From IMG/VR virus record IMGVR_UViG_3300042355_001140, positions 1 through 40,320 of that record: 40,320 bases of DNA. One strand, written 5' to 3'. Both the position numbers and the translations under genes were made by a program. Shown in pieces: positions 29,775-37,120 of the stretch (position 1 is the stretch's first letter; each line of letters opens with the position of its first letter). The stretch comes from a virus. The notes under the pieces are model-generated. The model worked only from the letters and a program-made list of their open reading frames with translations, did not search any database and was not told the DNA's origin.

Positions 29775-30557
29775 ATGATAATCAGTGCAACAGGCGGTAA
29801 GAAGGACTTCGCGCCGTGCCCCGAGTTCTCGGGCCGGGCGGTGTGCGTGGACGTGACTCCATTGAAGGAGTACGAGACGCAGTACGGTGTGAAGCAGAAA
29901 TTCAAGTTCGTGTTCGAGATCGACCTGCAGGACGACTCACGCGATCCGGTGCAGCCTTGGGTGGTAATGACAAAGCCGATGGTCCCGAGCCTGCACGAGA
30001 AGGCAGCACTCACCAAGTTCCTCAAGGACTGGTTCGGCCGGAAGTTGAGCGACCAGGAGAACAAGAGTCTGGATCTGGAGAGCCTTCTCGGGCGCCCGGC
30101 CAGCATTGTCATCGGGCACGAGCAGAGCGAGGACGGAAGCAAGACTTACGCGAACATCAAGCTGATCATGGCCCATAAGAGCGGCGAGGCATTGGCACCC
30201 AGCGGTCTGTGGGTGCGGCTGCAGGACCGTCCTGCGAAGGATGGGGCCGAGGGCAAGGCAGCGCCGGCTACGGGGGACTCGAGCTTCCGCAAGACCACCG
30301 GCGGCGGACAACCTCCGGCGGACGATGCGTCAAAGGTCAAGGTGCACGTCGGAAAGCACAAGGGCATCGAGCTCCGAGAGCTAACCGAGGAGAGCATCAC
30401 GAGCCTGATTGAGCACTGGCTGCCCAAGGCCCGGGCCGAGGTCAAGCAGACCGCTGACGACAAGCGCTTGATCAATGCGCTGGTTTGGTATCAGGCCAAG
30501 TTCAAGGCCGACGAGGAAGCCCAGATTAAGCAGGAAGAGGATGACCTCAACTACTGA
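29775..30557 (+). CDS. ssDNA-binding-like OB-fold protein with C-terminal GKHKG domain, 260 aa
   Basis: Residues about 1-130 follow a pattern I associate with phage single-strand DNA-binding or recombination-accessory proteins: CPEFSGRAVCVDVTPLKEYETQYG, a beta strand with FKFVFEID, then PSLHEKAALTKFLKDW and a following YANIKLIM strand. This would coat ssDNA during replication. The middle (about 150-190) is a Pro/Gly/Ala-rich linker. Residues about 190-255 hold VHVGKHKGIELRELTEE and a WLPKAR helix, resembling the small DUF3820-like domain seen in exonuclease-associated proteins, then an acidic tail of the kind SSBs use to bind partners. Its place at the head of the replication block supports the role. 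Confidence 0.65.
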   Translation: MIISATGGKKDFAPCPEFSGRAVCVDVTPLKEYETQYGVKQKFKFVFEIDLQDDSRDPVQPWVVMTKPMVPSLHEKAALTKFLKDWFGRKLSDQENKSLDLESLLGRPASIVIGHEQSEDGSKTYANIKLIMAHKSGEALAPSGLWVRLQDRPAKDGAEGKAAPATGDSSFRKTTGGGQPPADDASKVKVHVGKHKGIELRELTEESITSLIEHWLPKARAEVKQTADDKRLINALVWYQAKFKADEEAQIKQEEDDLNY

Positions 30558-30963
30558 GTCTATGACTGCTCCCAAGAAGAAGTACTCCAAGATCGCGCAC
30601 CTCATCCCCGACGTGATGCAGATGAGGGCCGAGGGCCAGTCAATCACCCGCATCGGTGCGGTGCTCGGATTGAGCAAGCAGCGGGTCAGCCAGATATCCA
30701 TGGTGGCCAAGGCCAAGGAAGCCATTCAGGCGCAGTGGGGATGGCCGTTCAGCACGCGCACATTCAATGTCCTCAACCGGATGGCGGTGAAGAACAAGGA
30801 CGAGGCCCTTAGCCTTTACGCATCGGGGCACCTGCACCCGCATTCGGTGACCGGATTCGGATGGAAGTCCTACTCCGAGATCTGCGAATGGCTGGGCGTT
30901 CCGGTGCTGATCAAGCAGCCAAAGGCGCCCAAGCTGTGCCCGCACTGCGGGAAGATAGTCTAA
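30541..30963 (+). CDS. Sigma4-like HTH fused to RNA polymerase alpha-CTD-like domain, 140 aa
   Basis: Residues 30-58 form an HTH with ITRIGAVLGLSKQRVSQI, close to the sigma70 region 4 pattern. Residues 68-120 match the RNA polymerase alpha C-terminal domain: STRTFNVL then GFGWKSYSEI. Compared with E. coli alpha, the UP-element contact residues R265, N268, G296, K298, S299 and E302 are matched by R73, N76, G107, K109, S110 and E113, and only C269 differs (Val). The end has Cys133-x2-Cys136 in a CPHCGK tail, half of a zinc ribbon. Likely a phage transcription factor that binds promoters and perhaps host polymerase. The start at 30541 overlaps the upstream gene by 17 bases and follows AGGAAGAGG; 30562 is an alternative. 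Confidence 0.75.
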   Translation: MTSTTESMTAPKKKYSKIAHLIPDVMQMRAEGQSITRIGAVLGLSKQRVSQISMVAKAKEAIQAQWGWPFSTRTFNVLNRMAVKNKDEALSLYASGHLHPHSVTGFGWKSYSEICEWLGVPVLIKQPKAPKLCPHCGKIV

Positions 30964-30969
30964 CACTTT

Positions 30970-30992
30970 CCTGGCAGCCTGTTGCTGCTAGG
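30970..30992 (+). promoter_or_regulatory. Stem-loop after the HTH/alpha-CTD-like gene
   Basis: CCTGGCAGC (30970-30978) can pair with GCTGCTAGG (30984-30992) through nine positions, one of them a G-U pair, around a 5-base loop. No T run follows. It begins 7 bases after the stop of the HTH/alpha-CTD-like gene in a 101-base gap that otherwise holds no gene, so it may be an RNA-processing or regulatory hairpin, or mark a minor promoter boundary. Confidence 0.45.
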
Positions 30993-31064
30993 GACTCATG
31001 GACAAGCGGGGGGTGCGCATCCGCTGACAAACGCACAACTACCAATCCAAACCGTTTTAGCATT

Positions 31065-31727
31065 ATGCCAGCAAATCCACGTATCTACTTTGACATCGAG
31101 ACAGGACCGCTCCCCATTGCGGAGTTGGTCATCCCACCGTTTGACCCGAGCCAGGTCAAGTTGGGCAACATCAAGAACCCGGACATCATCGCGGAGAAAA
31201 TCCAGCGGGCCGAGGAGAACCACGTCAGCGACTACATCAAGCACGCAGCACTGGATGCCCTGAGCGGGCAGGTGCTGTGCATCGGCTACCGAGTCGAGCA
31301 TGAGCAGCCCGCGGTGCTCTGCGCCGACGCGGATGGCGAGAAGGCCATGCTGCTGCAGTTCTGGTCGCTGCTAGACAGCTTCGAGCGCAAGCCGCAATTG
31401 ATCGGATTCAATGTGAAGCCGTTCGATTTACCGTTCCTGATCAAGAGGAGCTGGAAGCACCGGGTGACGGTGCCGTACTGGCTCAGGAATGGCAGGTACT
31501 GGAATGACCTGATCGTCGATTTGCGCGAGTCATGGCAGCTCGGTGACAACCGGGCGCACGGCAGTCTGGCTGCAATCTCGAGGCACCTCGGGCTGGGCGA
31601 CAAGGCCGGCAACGGCGCCATGTTCAGCGAGCTCTTCCAGACCGACCGCGAGGCAGCGATCAACTACTGCCTGCGCGACGTCCAGCTCACACAAGCGGTG
31701 GCAGACATCCTGATCCCTACCTACTGA
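31065..31727 (+). CDS. DEDDy-type 3'-5' exonuclease, PolB-exonuclease-like, 220 aa
   Basis: The ExoI motif is IYFDIETGPL (Asp10, Glu12), ExoII is LIGFNVKPFDLPFL (Asn/Asp), and ExoIII is INYCLRDVQLTQAVA, with Tyr four residues before Asp as in DEDDy enzymes. The insertion around residues 140-190 (basic and Trp-rich) is typical of the stand-alone relatives of the PolB proofreading domain. It removes 3' nucleotides and may proofread or process DNA ends during replication. I chose the ATG at 31065; longer in-frame readings from 30861 lie in the upstream gene. The PIF1-like helicase gene follows after 5 bases. No DNA polymerase gene is visible in the genome. Confidence 0.85.
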   Translation: MPANPRIYFDIETGPLPIAELVIPPFDPSQVKLGNIKNPDIIAEKIQRAEENHVSDYIKHAALDALSGQVLCIGYRVEHEQPAVLCADADGEKAMLLQFWSLLDSFERKPQLIGFNVKPFDLPFLIKRSWKHRVTVPYWLRNGRYWNDLIVDLRESWQLGDNRAHGSLAAISRHLGLGDKAGNGAMFSELFQTDREAAINYCLRDVQLTQAVADILIPTY

Positions 31728-31732
31728 CGCCA

Positions 31733-33001
31733 ATGATTGCCAGCCCGTCTGTCCATGTGATCGGGAACGACTTCGATCCGACGCCCGAGGACCGTTTCAT
31801 GGTCTGGGCAACATCGTTCGGGAACGTCTTCCTCACGGGGCAGGCGGGCACCGGCAAGAGCACGCTGCTGCGGGAGTTCCTGAGCAGGGTGGAAGGAGTT
31901 CGGGACGTGGCCATTACGGCCCCGACAGGTATCGCAGCGCTGAACGTGGGCGGGACCACCGTGCACAGGTGGTGCGGGATGCAGTTGGGGCCGCAGGATG
32001 GCGAGGACTTCCTGCAGGCTGCCGAGCGGCTGGAGGAGCAACCTTCGATCCATGGCGCCCGCAAGCGGGTGCGGGGCACCGAGGTGCTAGTGGTCGACGA
32101 GATCAGCATGATGGCCGGCCGGCACCTCGACTTCCTGAACTTCTGGGTGAAGCGGATCAGAGAAGACAGCAGGCCCTTCGGCGGGTTACAGGTTATCTTC
32201 CTGGGCGACTTCCTGCAATTGCCGCCGGTCAGGACCGACCAGAGCCAGCCCTACGACTGGGCGTTCCTGAGTCAGGCTTGGAGGGAGGCCGACTTCAAGA
32301 CGATCAAGCTCGAGAAGGTGCGGCGGCAGAATGACGTGCCTTTCATTGAGATGTTGAGCGGGTTCCGGGTGGGCAGGATGAAGCCGCGGGACAACCAACT
32401 GCTGCGCAGTGCGCTCAGGATGAACCCGCCTGAACATATTACCCGGCTGATGACGCACAACGTGCAGGTGGATAAGTGGAACAACTACCGGTTGAGCTCA
32501 ATCGATGGCCCGATTGCCGTGTTTGACGCCGAGGTCAAGGGTGTGGATCAGGCGGTGGAGTTCGCCACCAAGAACATGAGCACGCCGCGGGTGCTGCAGT
32601 TGAAGCCCGGGGCTGCCGTGATGTTTACCGCGAACGATGCGGAGCAGGGCTTCTACAATGGGCAGGTGGGCCGGGTGGTGGAGTTCCGAGGCAGCGACAT
32701 CGTGGTCGAGAGCCGCGGTGAGAAGATTTGCTTGGGCCGGCGCAAATGGTTCTTTGAGTCGCTGGGGGTGACCGTCCAACAATACCCGCTCCGATTGGCC
32801 TACGCGATGACCATTCATCGGGCGCAGGGGCTCACCCTGGATGCCGCGAGGATTGATATACGGGCGGCCCGGGAGCCCGGACAGGCCTACGTGGCACTGA
32901 GCCGGGTTCGGACGCTAGGCGGGATCTACCTGACGGAGTGGCCGAAGGGCTGGTTCATCAGCGAGGAGGCGTTGCGGTTTGAAAGGCGTGAAGAGGTATG
33001 A
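31733..33001 (+). CDS. PIF1-like SF1B DNA helicase, 422 aa
   Basis: The complete motif set of the PIF1/RecD-like branch is present: motif I GQAGTGKST (residues 36-44), motif Ia with APTGIAALN, motif II VVDEISMM (Asp122, Glu123), motif III with FLGDFLQLPPV, then a motif V/VI region MTIHRAQGLT and YVALSRVRTL near the C-terminus. These 5'-3' helicases unwind duplex DNA and clear structures such as G-quadruplexes. Length is near the minimal core. It starts 5 bases after the exonuclease stop and overlaps the primase-helicase start, so the three are co-expressed replication proteins. It is probably an auxiliary helicase, since the replicative one is the SF3 protein downstream. Confidence 0.9.
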   Translation: MIASPSVHVIGNDFDPTPEDRFMVWATSFGNVFLTGQAGTGKSTLLREFLSRVEGVRDVAITAPTGIAALNVGGTTVHRWCGMQLGPQDGEDFLQAAERLEEQPSIHGARKRVRGTEVLVVDEISMMAGRHLDFLNFWVKRIREDSRPFGGLQVIFLGDFLQLPPVRTDQSQPYDWAFLSQAWREADFKTIKLEKVRRQNDVPFIEMLSGFRVGRMKPRDNQLLRSALRMNPPEHITRLMTHNVQVDKWNNYRLSSIDGPIAVFDAEVKGVDQAVEFATKNMSTPRVLQLKPGAAVMFTANDAEQGFYNGQVGRVVEFRGSDIVVESRGEKICLGRRKWFFESLGVTVQQYPLRLAYAMTIHRAQGLTLDAARIDIRAAREPGQAYVALSRVRTLGGIYLTEWPKGWFISEEALRFERREEV

Positions 33002-34980
33002 TGACGACGCAAGAGATCGAGGGCTGGCTGGGCACGCCGCTGTTCCTGGTGCCGCAGAACCCGGGGACCAAGATTCCGATGGTCAAGTACACCCAAGAGA
33101 CCATGGAGAGTACCAAGAGGGATGTTTACCGCGTCATGCTCGAGCATGGGAACGTGGCTGTCAGGCTGGGGGAATGGAGCGGCGGGCTGTGTGCGATAGA
33201 CTTCGACGATGAGGGGAGTCTGGAGGAGTTTCTGAAGGTGAATCCGGTGCTGCAGGGCAGTGCCCGGTGGAAGGGCAAGCGGGGCGCTCAGGTCGGCGTC
33301 AGGATCACGGGGGCATACCCCAAGCCGTGCGCGGAGCGCAGCACGACCGAGATGGTGGAGGTCAATGGGCGCATGATGGGCAAGCCGCTGTACGAATGGC
33401 GCAGCACGGGGAACCTGAGCACGGTGAAGGGCGTGCACACCAGCGGGTGCGAGTATAGCGTGCTGGTGGACAGGCCGCCGGTGGCGCTGGAGTTCAGCCA
33501 GATCCGTTGGCCCGATGGATGGCCGGTGCCGGGCAGTAGGGATGAGATGGCGCAGTTGCTCCGGCTGCATGGCGTGCCCTGGACGTTCGGAAGGAGCGGC
33601 ACGGGCAATCTGCACCCAACCTTCTTTGCCGGGTACATGGCGCACAAGGAAAGGTTCCTCTTCGATGCGGTGAGCGGGATGCACTACTGGTACAAGGAGG
33701 ACCGGGGGATCTGGATGAGCATGAGCCGCGAGGAGATGGCGCAGAAGGCCCTGGAGACCGCCAGGCGCGTTCTGTTGGATCAGGTGGCCTCGACGGAAGA
33801 CCCGCGGCTGCCGGCGCTGCTGACGAGGCTCACAGCCAGCTTCGCGGATCAGGTTGTGGATCTCATCGGGAGGCTGCAGGTGGAGCGTAATCCGTTCTCC
33901 AGGCCGGACAGCGTGGTGCACTGCAGCAATGTCATGGTGGATCTCAGGAGCGTGCCCTACGCAATGCACGGGTTCGGCCCGGAGTGGATGTCAAGGAACC
34001 AGACGCCGGTGCGGTATGTGCAGGGGGCAAGCAGCGAGATGTGGCAGGCCTTCCTGGATCATGCGCTGCCCGAGGAGGATGACCAGATGCTGCTGCAGAG
34101 ATGGGGCGGCCTAGCGCTGCTGCAGCGGAATAGGCCGCAGGTGATTCTGCTGCTGACCGGAACCGGTGGCGGCGGGAAGAGCACGGTGGCCGGATTGGTC
34201 AGGCGGCTGGTCGGCGATGAGAACTGCAGCGAGCTGAGAACGAATCACTTGGGCAGCCGGTTTGAACTGGGCAACTTCCATGACCGGACGCTGTTGATCG
34301 GTAGCGATGTGCCGCCGGACTTCCTGTCCTGCGAGGAGAGCCAGTTCCTGAAGGCGCTGACCGGCGGCGACAGGCTGGCCGTCGAGTTCAAGGGGAAGTC
34401 CGGGGCCCAGGCCGTGGTCGGCGACTGGAACGTCATCGTGACGGCCAATAGCCGGCTGAAGGTCAACGTGCAGGGAGATTTGGGAGCGTGGTCGAGACGG
34501 CTGCTGCTGCTCGACTTCAGCCAGCCCAAGCCGGAGAAGGTGATCCCCAACTATCACGATGTGATGATTGAGCGGGAAGGCAGCGGGATATTGAACTGGT
34601 TCCTAGAGGGCGCGGAGGACTTGTGCCGGGTGATGCAGGCCGGCAGGCCGTTTCCGGTCAGCGACAGGCAGCGTGGTATGATAGACAACTTATTGAGCGA
34701 AAGTGATAGTGTGAGATACTTTATTGTGAACCATGTCCGTGCTAGTAGTATGTCATCGGATAGTATTACTAGCGAGGAGCTGTATGCTGCCTATATGGCC
34801 ATGTGCAGCAACAAGGAATGGGGGCCTGAACCGGACAAGCGCTTCCAGCGCCGGGCAGCGGAACTGATGCTGGAGATACACCAGGCCATCCCGTCGAACC
34901 ACATTCACCGCAGTGACGGTCAGCAACAACAGGCGCGAGGCTACATGAAAGTGGTCTTGACCTCGTCGGAAATGGCTTGA
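32998..34980 (+). CDS. Primase-helicase: PrimPol N-terminus plus SF3 (D5/P4-like) helicase, 660 aa
   Basis: The replication initiator. Residues about 50-130 hold a PrimPol-type core: VRLGEWSGGLCAIDFDD with Asp68 and Asp70 as metal ligands, then a Gly/Arg/Tyr region. Residues about 350-560 are the SF3 helicase: Walker A GTGGGGKST (388-396), a Walker B region with DRTLLIGSDVP, and sensor/Arg-finger-like segments (VTANSRL, RRLLLLDF). The C-terminal about 90 residues include a winged-helix-like D5_C region. The codons from about 34675 to 34790 are more A/T-ending than elsewhere. The start at 32998 (ATGATG; 33001 equally possible) overlaps the PIF1 stop. Confidence 0.85.
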   Translation: MMTTQEIEGWLGTPLFLVPQNPGTKIPMVKYTQETMESTKRDVYRVMLEHGNVAVRLGEWSGGLCAIDFDDEGSLEEFLKVNPVLQGSARWKGKRGAQVGVRITGAYPKPCAERSTTEMVEVNGRMMGKPLYEWRSTGNLSTVKGVHTSGCEYSVLVDRPPVALEFSQIRWPDGWPVPGSRDEMAQLLRLHGVPWTFGRSGTGNLHPTFFAGYMAHKERFLFDAVSGMHYWYKEDRGIWMSMSREEMAQKALETARRVLLDQVASTEDPRLPALLTRLTASFADQVVDLIGRLQVERNPFSRPDSVVHCSNVMVDLRSVPYAMHGFGPEWMSRNQTPVRYVQGASSEMWQAFLDHALPEEDDQMLLQRWGGLALLQRNRPQVILLLTGTGGGGKSTVAGLVRRLVGDENCSELRTNHLGSRFELGNFHDRTLLIGSDVPPDFLSCEESQFLKALTGGDRLAVEFKGKSGAQAVVGDWNVIVTANSRLKVNVQGDLGAWSRRLLLLDFSQPKPEKVIPNYHDVMIEREGSGILNWFLEGAEDLCRVMQAGRPFPVSDRQRGMIDNLLSESDSVRYFIVNHVRASSMSSDSITSEELYAAYMAMCSNKEWGPEPDKRFQRRAAELMLEIHQAIPSNHIHRSDGQQQQARGYMKVVLTSSEMA

Positions 34981-34982
34981 GC

Positions 34983-35129
34983 TGTCAAGCGTTGTCAAGC
35001 GTTTGGGACGGAGGACGGCACTTCTCAACTCGGTGCAAGATGAGTAAAGGTAGCAAAACTGTGTTCAAAGTAGAAACGAAGTTGGAAAATGCCGTCCCAT
35101 CCGTCCCAAACACTAGACAGTGCTTGACA
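34983..35129 (+). repeat. Large imperfect inverted repeat with TGTCAAGC repeats; replication-origin candidate
   Basis: The left arm has TGTCAAGC twice in direct repeat (34983-34990 and 34993-35000), then GTTTGGGACGGA (35001-35012) and GGACGGCA (35013-35020). The right arm, read in reverse, has TGTCAAGC (35122-35129), a 10-base spacer, the same GTTTGGGACGGA (35100-35111) and GGACGGCA (35090-35097), with a 2-base shift. Further, looser pairing leads to a centre of about 46 AT-rich bases containing the ATG at 35040. It sits directly after the primase-helicase gene. This could be an origin, an RNA hairpin hiding that start codon, or a small inserted element. Confidence 0.7.
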
Positions 35130-35372
35130 GCGGTAGGCCTGCGCAAAATTGGCTCGAAATTGGTCGGGCAATGCCCAGCCTGTGCCGAGGAAGGAGGGGA
35201 CAAACAACGCAACCATCTCGTCATCCAGGCAGACGGAAGGTTTGGTTGCGTTATCCACCCCGGCGCCAGCGGCAAGGCACATAGACAACGCATATTTCAG
35301 CTTATAGGAGATAAAAGCGGCAAGGGTAGGCAGCACTTGCCCGCAACACCATTAGACATATCACTGTTATGA
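35040..35372 (+). CDS. Primase-type zinc-binding domain protein, 110 aa
   Basis: Residues 45-73 contain a zinc-site pattern CPAC, then CVIH: Cys45-x2-Cys48 and Cys70-x2-His73, with VIQADGRFGC between, matching the zinc-binding N-terminal domain of DnaG-type primases (CHC2-like) and phage relatives. It would recognise priming sites or ssDNA, and here is a free-standing subunit next to the PrimPol-helicase. The first 25 residues are basic and lie within the inverted repeat. I chose the ATG at 35040; a TTG at 34977 overlapping the upstream stop would add 21 unlikely residues. Codons are A/T-richer than in the upstream helicases. Confidence 0.65.
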   Translation: MSKGSKTVFKVETKLENAVPSVPNTRQCLTAVGLRKIGSKLVGQCPACAEEGGDKQRNHLVIQADGRFGCVIHPGASGKAHRQRIFQLIGDKSGKGRQHLPATPLDISLL

Positions 35373-35695
35373 TAGTAACAAACACAACCAAACTATTGAT
35401 GGAGGCACCGCACCTTGTGAAGATAGGCGTGCAGCGTGGCTGGCTGTCGTACCCCAAGGACATGGCGTTCAAGGAGGACGGCACGCCAGCCCCGGTCATG
35501 CAGGATGAGCCGGAAGTCACCGAGCAGCGCCACACGCCGGACATGGCACGCAAGGCCTACGACCTGCGTGACCGCGGCCTGTCGCTGAACGACGTCGCCA
35601 CAGCCTGCCAGGTGCCCCGAGGCAGCGTGGTCTATCTCATCACCAAGGGGCATGAACTCTACCTCGCAAGCCAACGGAAGGACATTGAACCATGA
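35369..35695 (+). CDS. HTH DNA-binding protein, 108 aa
   Basis: The start overlaps the previous stop by ATGA. Residues about 60-95 carry an HTH, with ARKAYDLRDRGLSLNDVATACQVP then GSVVYLI, in which Leu-Ser-Leu-Asn-Asp-Val-Ala and Val-Pro-Arg-Gly-Ser-Val fit the two helices of a resolvase- or sigma-type motif. The first half (residues 1-50) has a Pro/Lys-rich linker and no recognised domain. A regulator for the late switch or a packaging factor is possible. It overlaps the glycosyltransferase gene by 4 bases. Confidence 0.6.
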   Translation: MIVTNTTKLLMEAPHLVKIGVQRGWLSYPKDMAFKEDGTPAPVMQDEPEVTEQRHTPDMARKAYDLRDRGLSLNDVATACQVPRGSVVYLITKGHELYLASQRKDIEP

Positions 35696-36510
35696 CCACA
35701 ACAAAGGCAGAATCCCCGCAGATGGAAGATCCATTCATTTACGCACCGCAGCCGACCAGCAAGGTCCAAGCAGTAACCCAGGCAGGCACCAGGCCGTCCA
35801 TCCATGTCTCGCTGTACGCCTACGGTGGCATCAGCGCAGCCTGCATGATGTCCTGGGTAGACCTGACGGCCACGTTCGCCCGTTCAGACAGGCAGACCGA
35901 TCTACGCACGATCCGGGAGGATGCCCTGATATCCCGCAGCCGTTGCCGTGCGACCAAGTGGTTCCTCGACAGCGGCAAGGACGTCTGGATTCAACTGGAC
36001 CATGACATTGAGTTCACCGCGGCCGACGTCATCCGTATGGCCGAGCTGGCCCATCAGCACCAGGCAACCGTCTGCATCCCCTACTCGTGCCGCTCACTGC
36101 CCGCCAGGCCGGCCCTGCGTCCCAAGGCGGAGCACCTGCAGGCCCTCAAGCATCAGGTGAATGACGCTGAGTGCGCAGCGGAGCTGGTGCCCATCACCAT
36201 GTTCGCATCGGGATGCCTCGCAATCCCCCGTAAATGCCTTCTGGCGACACTTGATGCGCTGGAAGGGTCAGGAGTGCAGAGCCCGTACAGGATCGACTGG
36301 TGCGAGGATGTGCGCGTCGAACGCTTCCCGACCCTGTGGATGCCACTAACCATGGAATCCATGCCCGGCAAACTCGAGTATCTCAGTGAGGATTACGCTG
36401 CCGCAGTCAGGATGACCCTGGCCGGAGTGAAGCACCTCTCGATGAAGCCCCGTAAGCAACTCAACCACTGGGGAGAGTTCCCCTTTAGCTTTGCGCCTTA
36501 TGCCGGGTGA
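35692..36510 (+). CDS. GT-A-type glycosyltransferase, 272 aa
   Basis: The centre has the features of GT-A transferases: ISRSRCRATKWFLDSG followed by VWIQLDHDIEF, where Asp103-His-Asp105 is a DxD-type metal/nucleotide-sugar site, and later LEYLSEDYAAAVRMTLAG, close to the 'SEDY-F' motif of this phage family. The N-terminal 40 residues are a low-complexity tail. It transfers a sugar from a nucleotide donor to an unknown acceptor: phage DNA, a virion protein or host surface polysaccharide. No base-modification partner (such as a hydroxymethylase) is visible in this genome, so DNA as acceptor is not supported here. It overlaps the next gene by 11 bases. Confidence 0.7.
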   Translation: MTTTKAESPQMEDPFIYAPQPTSKVQAVTQAGTRPSIHVSLYAYGGISAACMMSWVDLTATFARSDRQTDLRTIREDALISRSRCRATKWFLDSGKDVWIQLDHDIEFTAADVIRMAELAHQHQATVCIPYSCRSLPARPALRPKAEHLQALKHQVNDAECAAELVPITMFASGCLAIPRKCLLATLDALEGSGVQSPYRIDWCEDVRVERFPTLWMPLTMESMPGKLEYLSEDYAAAVRMTLAGVKHLSMKPRKQLNHWGEFPFSFAPYAG

Positions 36511-37120
36511 GAAACCAAAGAAGAGGCCGAGTCTTAGAGATGTTGGGGCTGCTGCTGGAGTTAATCACCAGTATGCGCAAAGAGTGCTTTCCGGGAAAAC
36601 CAACGTCCCAGCAGGAGTCAAAGACAAGGTCCTGAAGGCCGCTCAAGAGCTTGGATATATGAAATCCGAGCATCCAGGTCAGCATTTCAACTCTAAGCTC
36701 ACCCAAGAGCGTGCTGATGCAGTCGTTGAAGGTATCATTGAGAACAAGTCACTGGAGAAGATCGCGGAAGCCACTGGGTTGTCTCCGCATACAGCGTTTA
36801 AACTGATCCGTGGGGTCAAGGTGCCGGTGGATTACCCCGAAACTGAAGAGGAATGGCGCAAAGATGTGACCGGATTCCTGGAGGTTGCGATCTGGAAAGG
36901 CACCAAGCGACTGGCTGAATCCTCTATTATGTTGATCGATGATCGCACCTTACCCATCAGCGTGGGCGTGCTAACGGACAAATTGGCGGTAATTCGCGGG
37001 CAACCCACAAGTATTCACCTAGCCATGACAGCCTCTGTGAGCCACCGCGACCTGATGAAGGACCTAAAAGAGCGCGATGTGACCCCGGTGAACGACGAGC
37101 AGACGCCCGACCTGGTTTAG
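36500..37120 (+). CDS. Two-HTH protein upstream of terminase: small-terminase or regulator candidate, 206 aa
   Basis: Residues 10-55 match the LacI-type HTH (PSLRDVGAAAGVN, RVLSGKTNVP, VLKAAQELGY), but there is no sugar-binding domain. A second HTH is at about 85-105 (LEKIAEATGLSPHTAFKLI). The C-terminal half has MLIDDRTLPISVGVLTDKLAVIRGQPTS, which resembles a segment often found in phage proteins placed before TerL. Location immediately upstream of the packaging-site candidate and TerL makes it the best small-terminase candidate, recognising phage DNA; a transcription regulator is the alternative. I chose the ATG at 36500 over a TTG at 36491. The start lies inside the glycosyltransferase end. 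Confidence 0.6.
   Translation: MPGEKPKKRPSLRDVGAAAGVNHQYAQRVLSGKTNVPAGVKDKVLKAAQELGYMKSEHPGQHFNSKLTQERADAVVEGIIENKSLEKIAEATGLSPHTAFKLIRGVKVPVDYPETEEEWRKDVTGFLEVAIWKGTKRLAESSIMLIDDRTLPISVGVLTDKLAVIRGQPTSIHLAMTASVSHRDLMKDLKERDVTPVNDEQTPDLV

Noticed and set aside
30964-31064. Small gene starting at the ATG at 30999
   Set aside because: It runs out of frame into the exonuclease gene, with Ser/Arg/Thr-rich content. I kept only the hairpin in this gap.
36500-37120. Lysogeny repressor (temperate phage)
   Set aside because: The LacI-like HTH alone is not enough. No integrase, excisionase, attachment site or divergent repressor/Cro-type arrangement is present.
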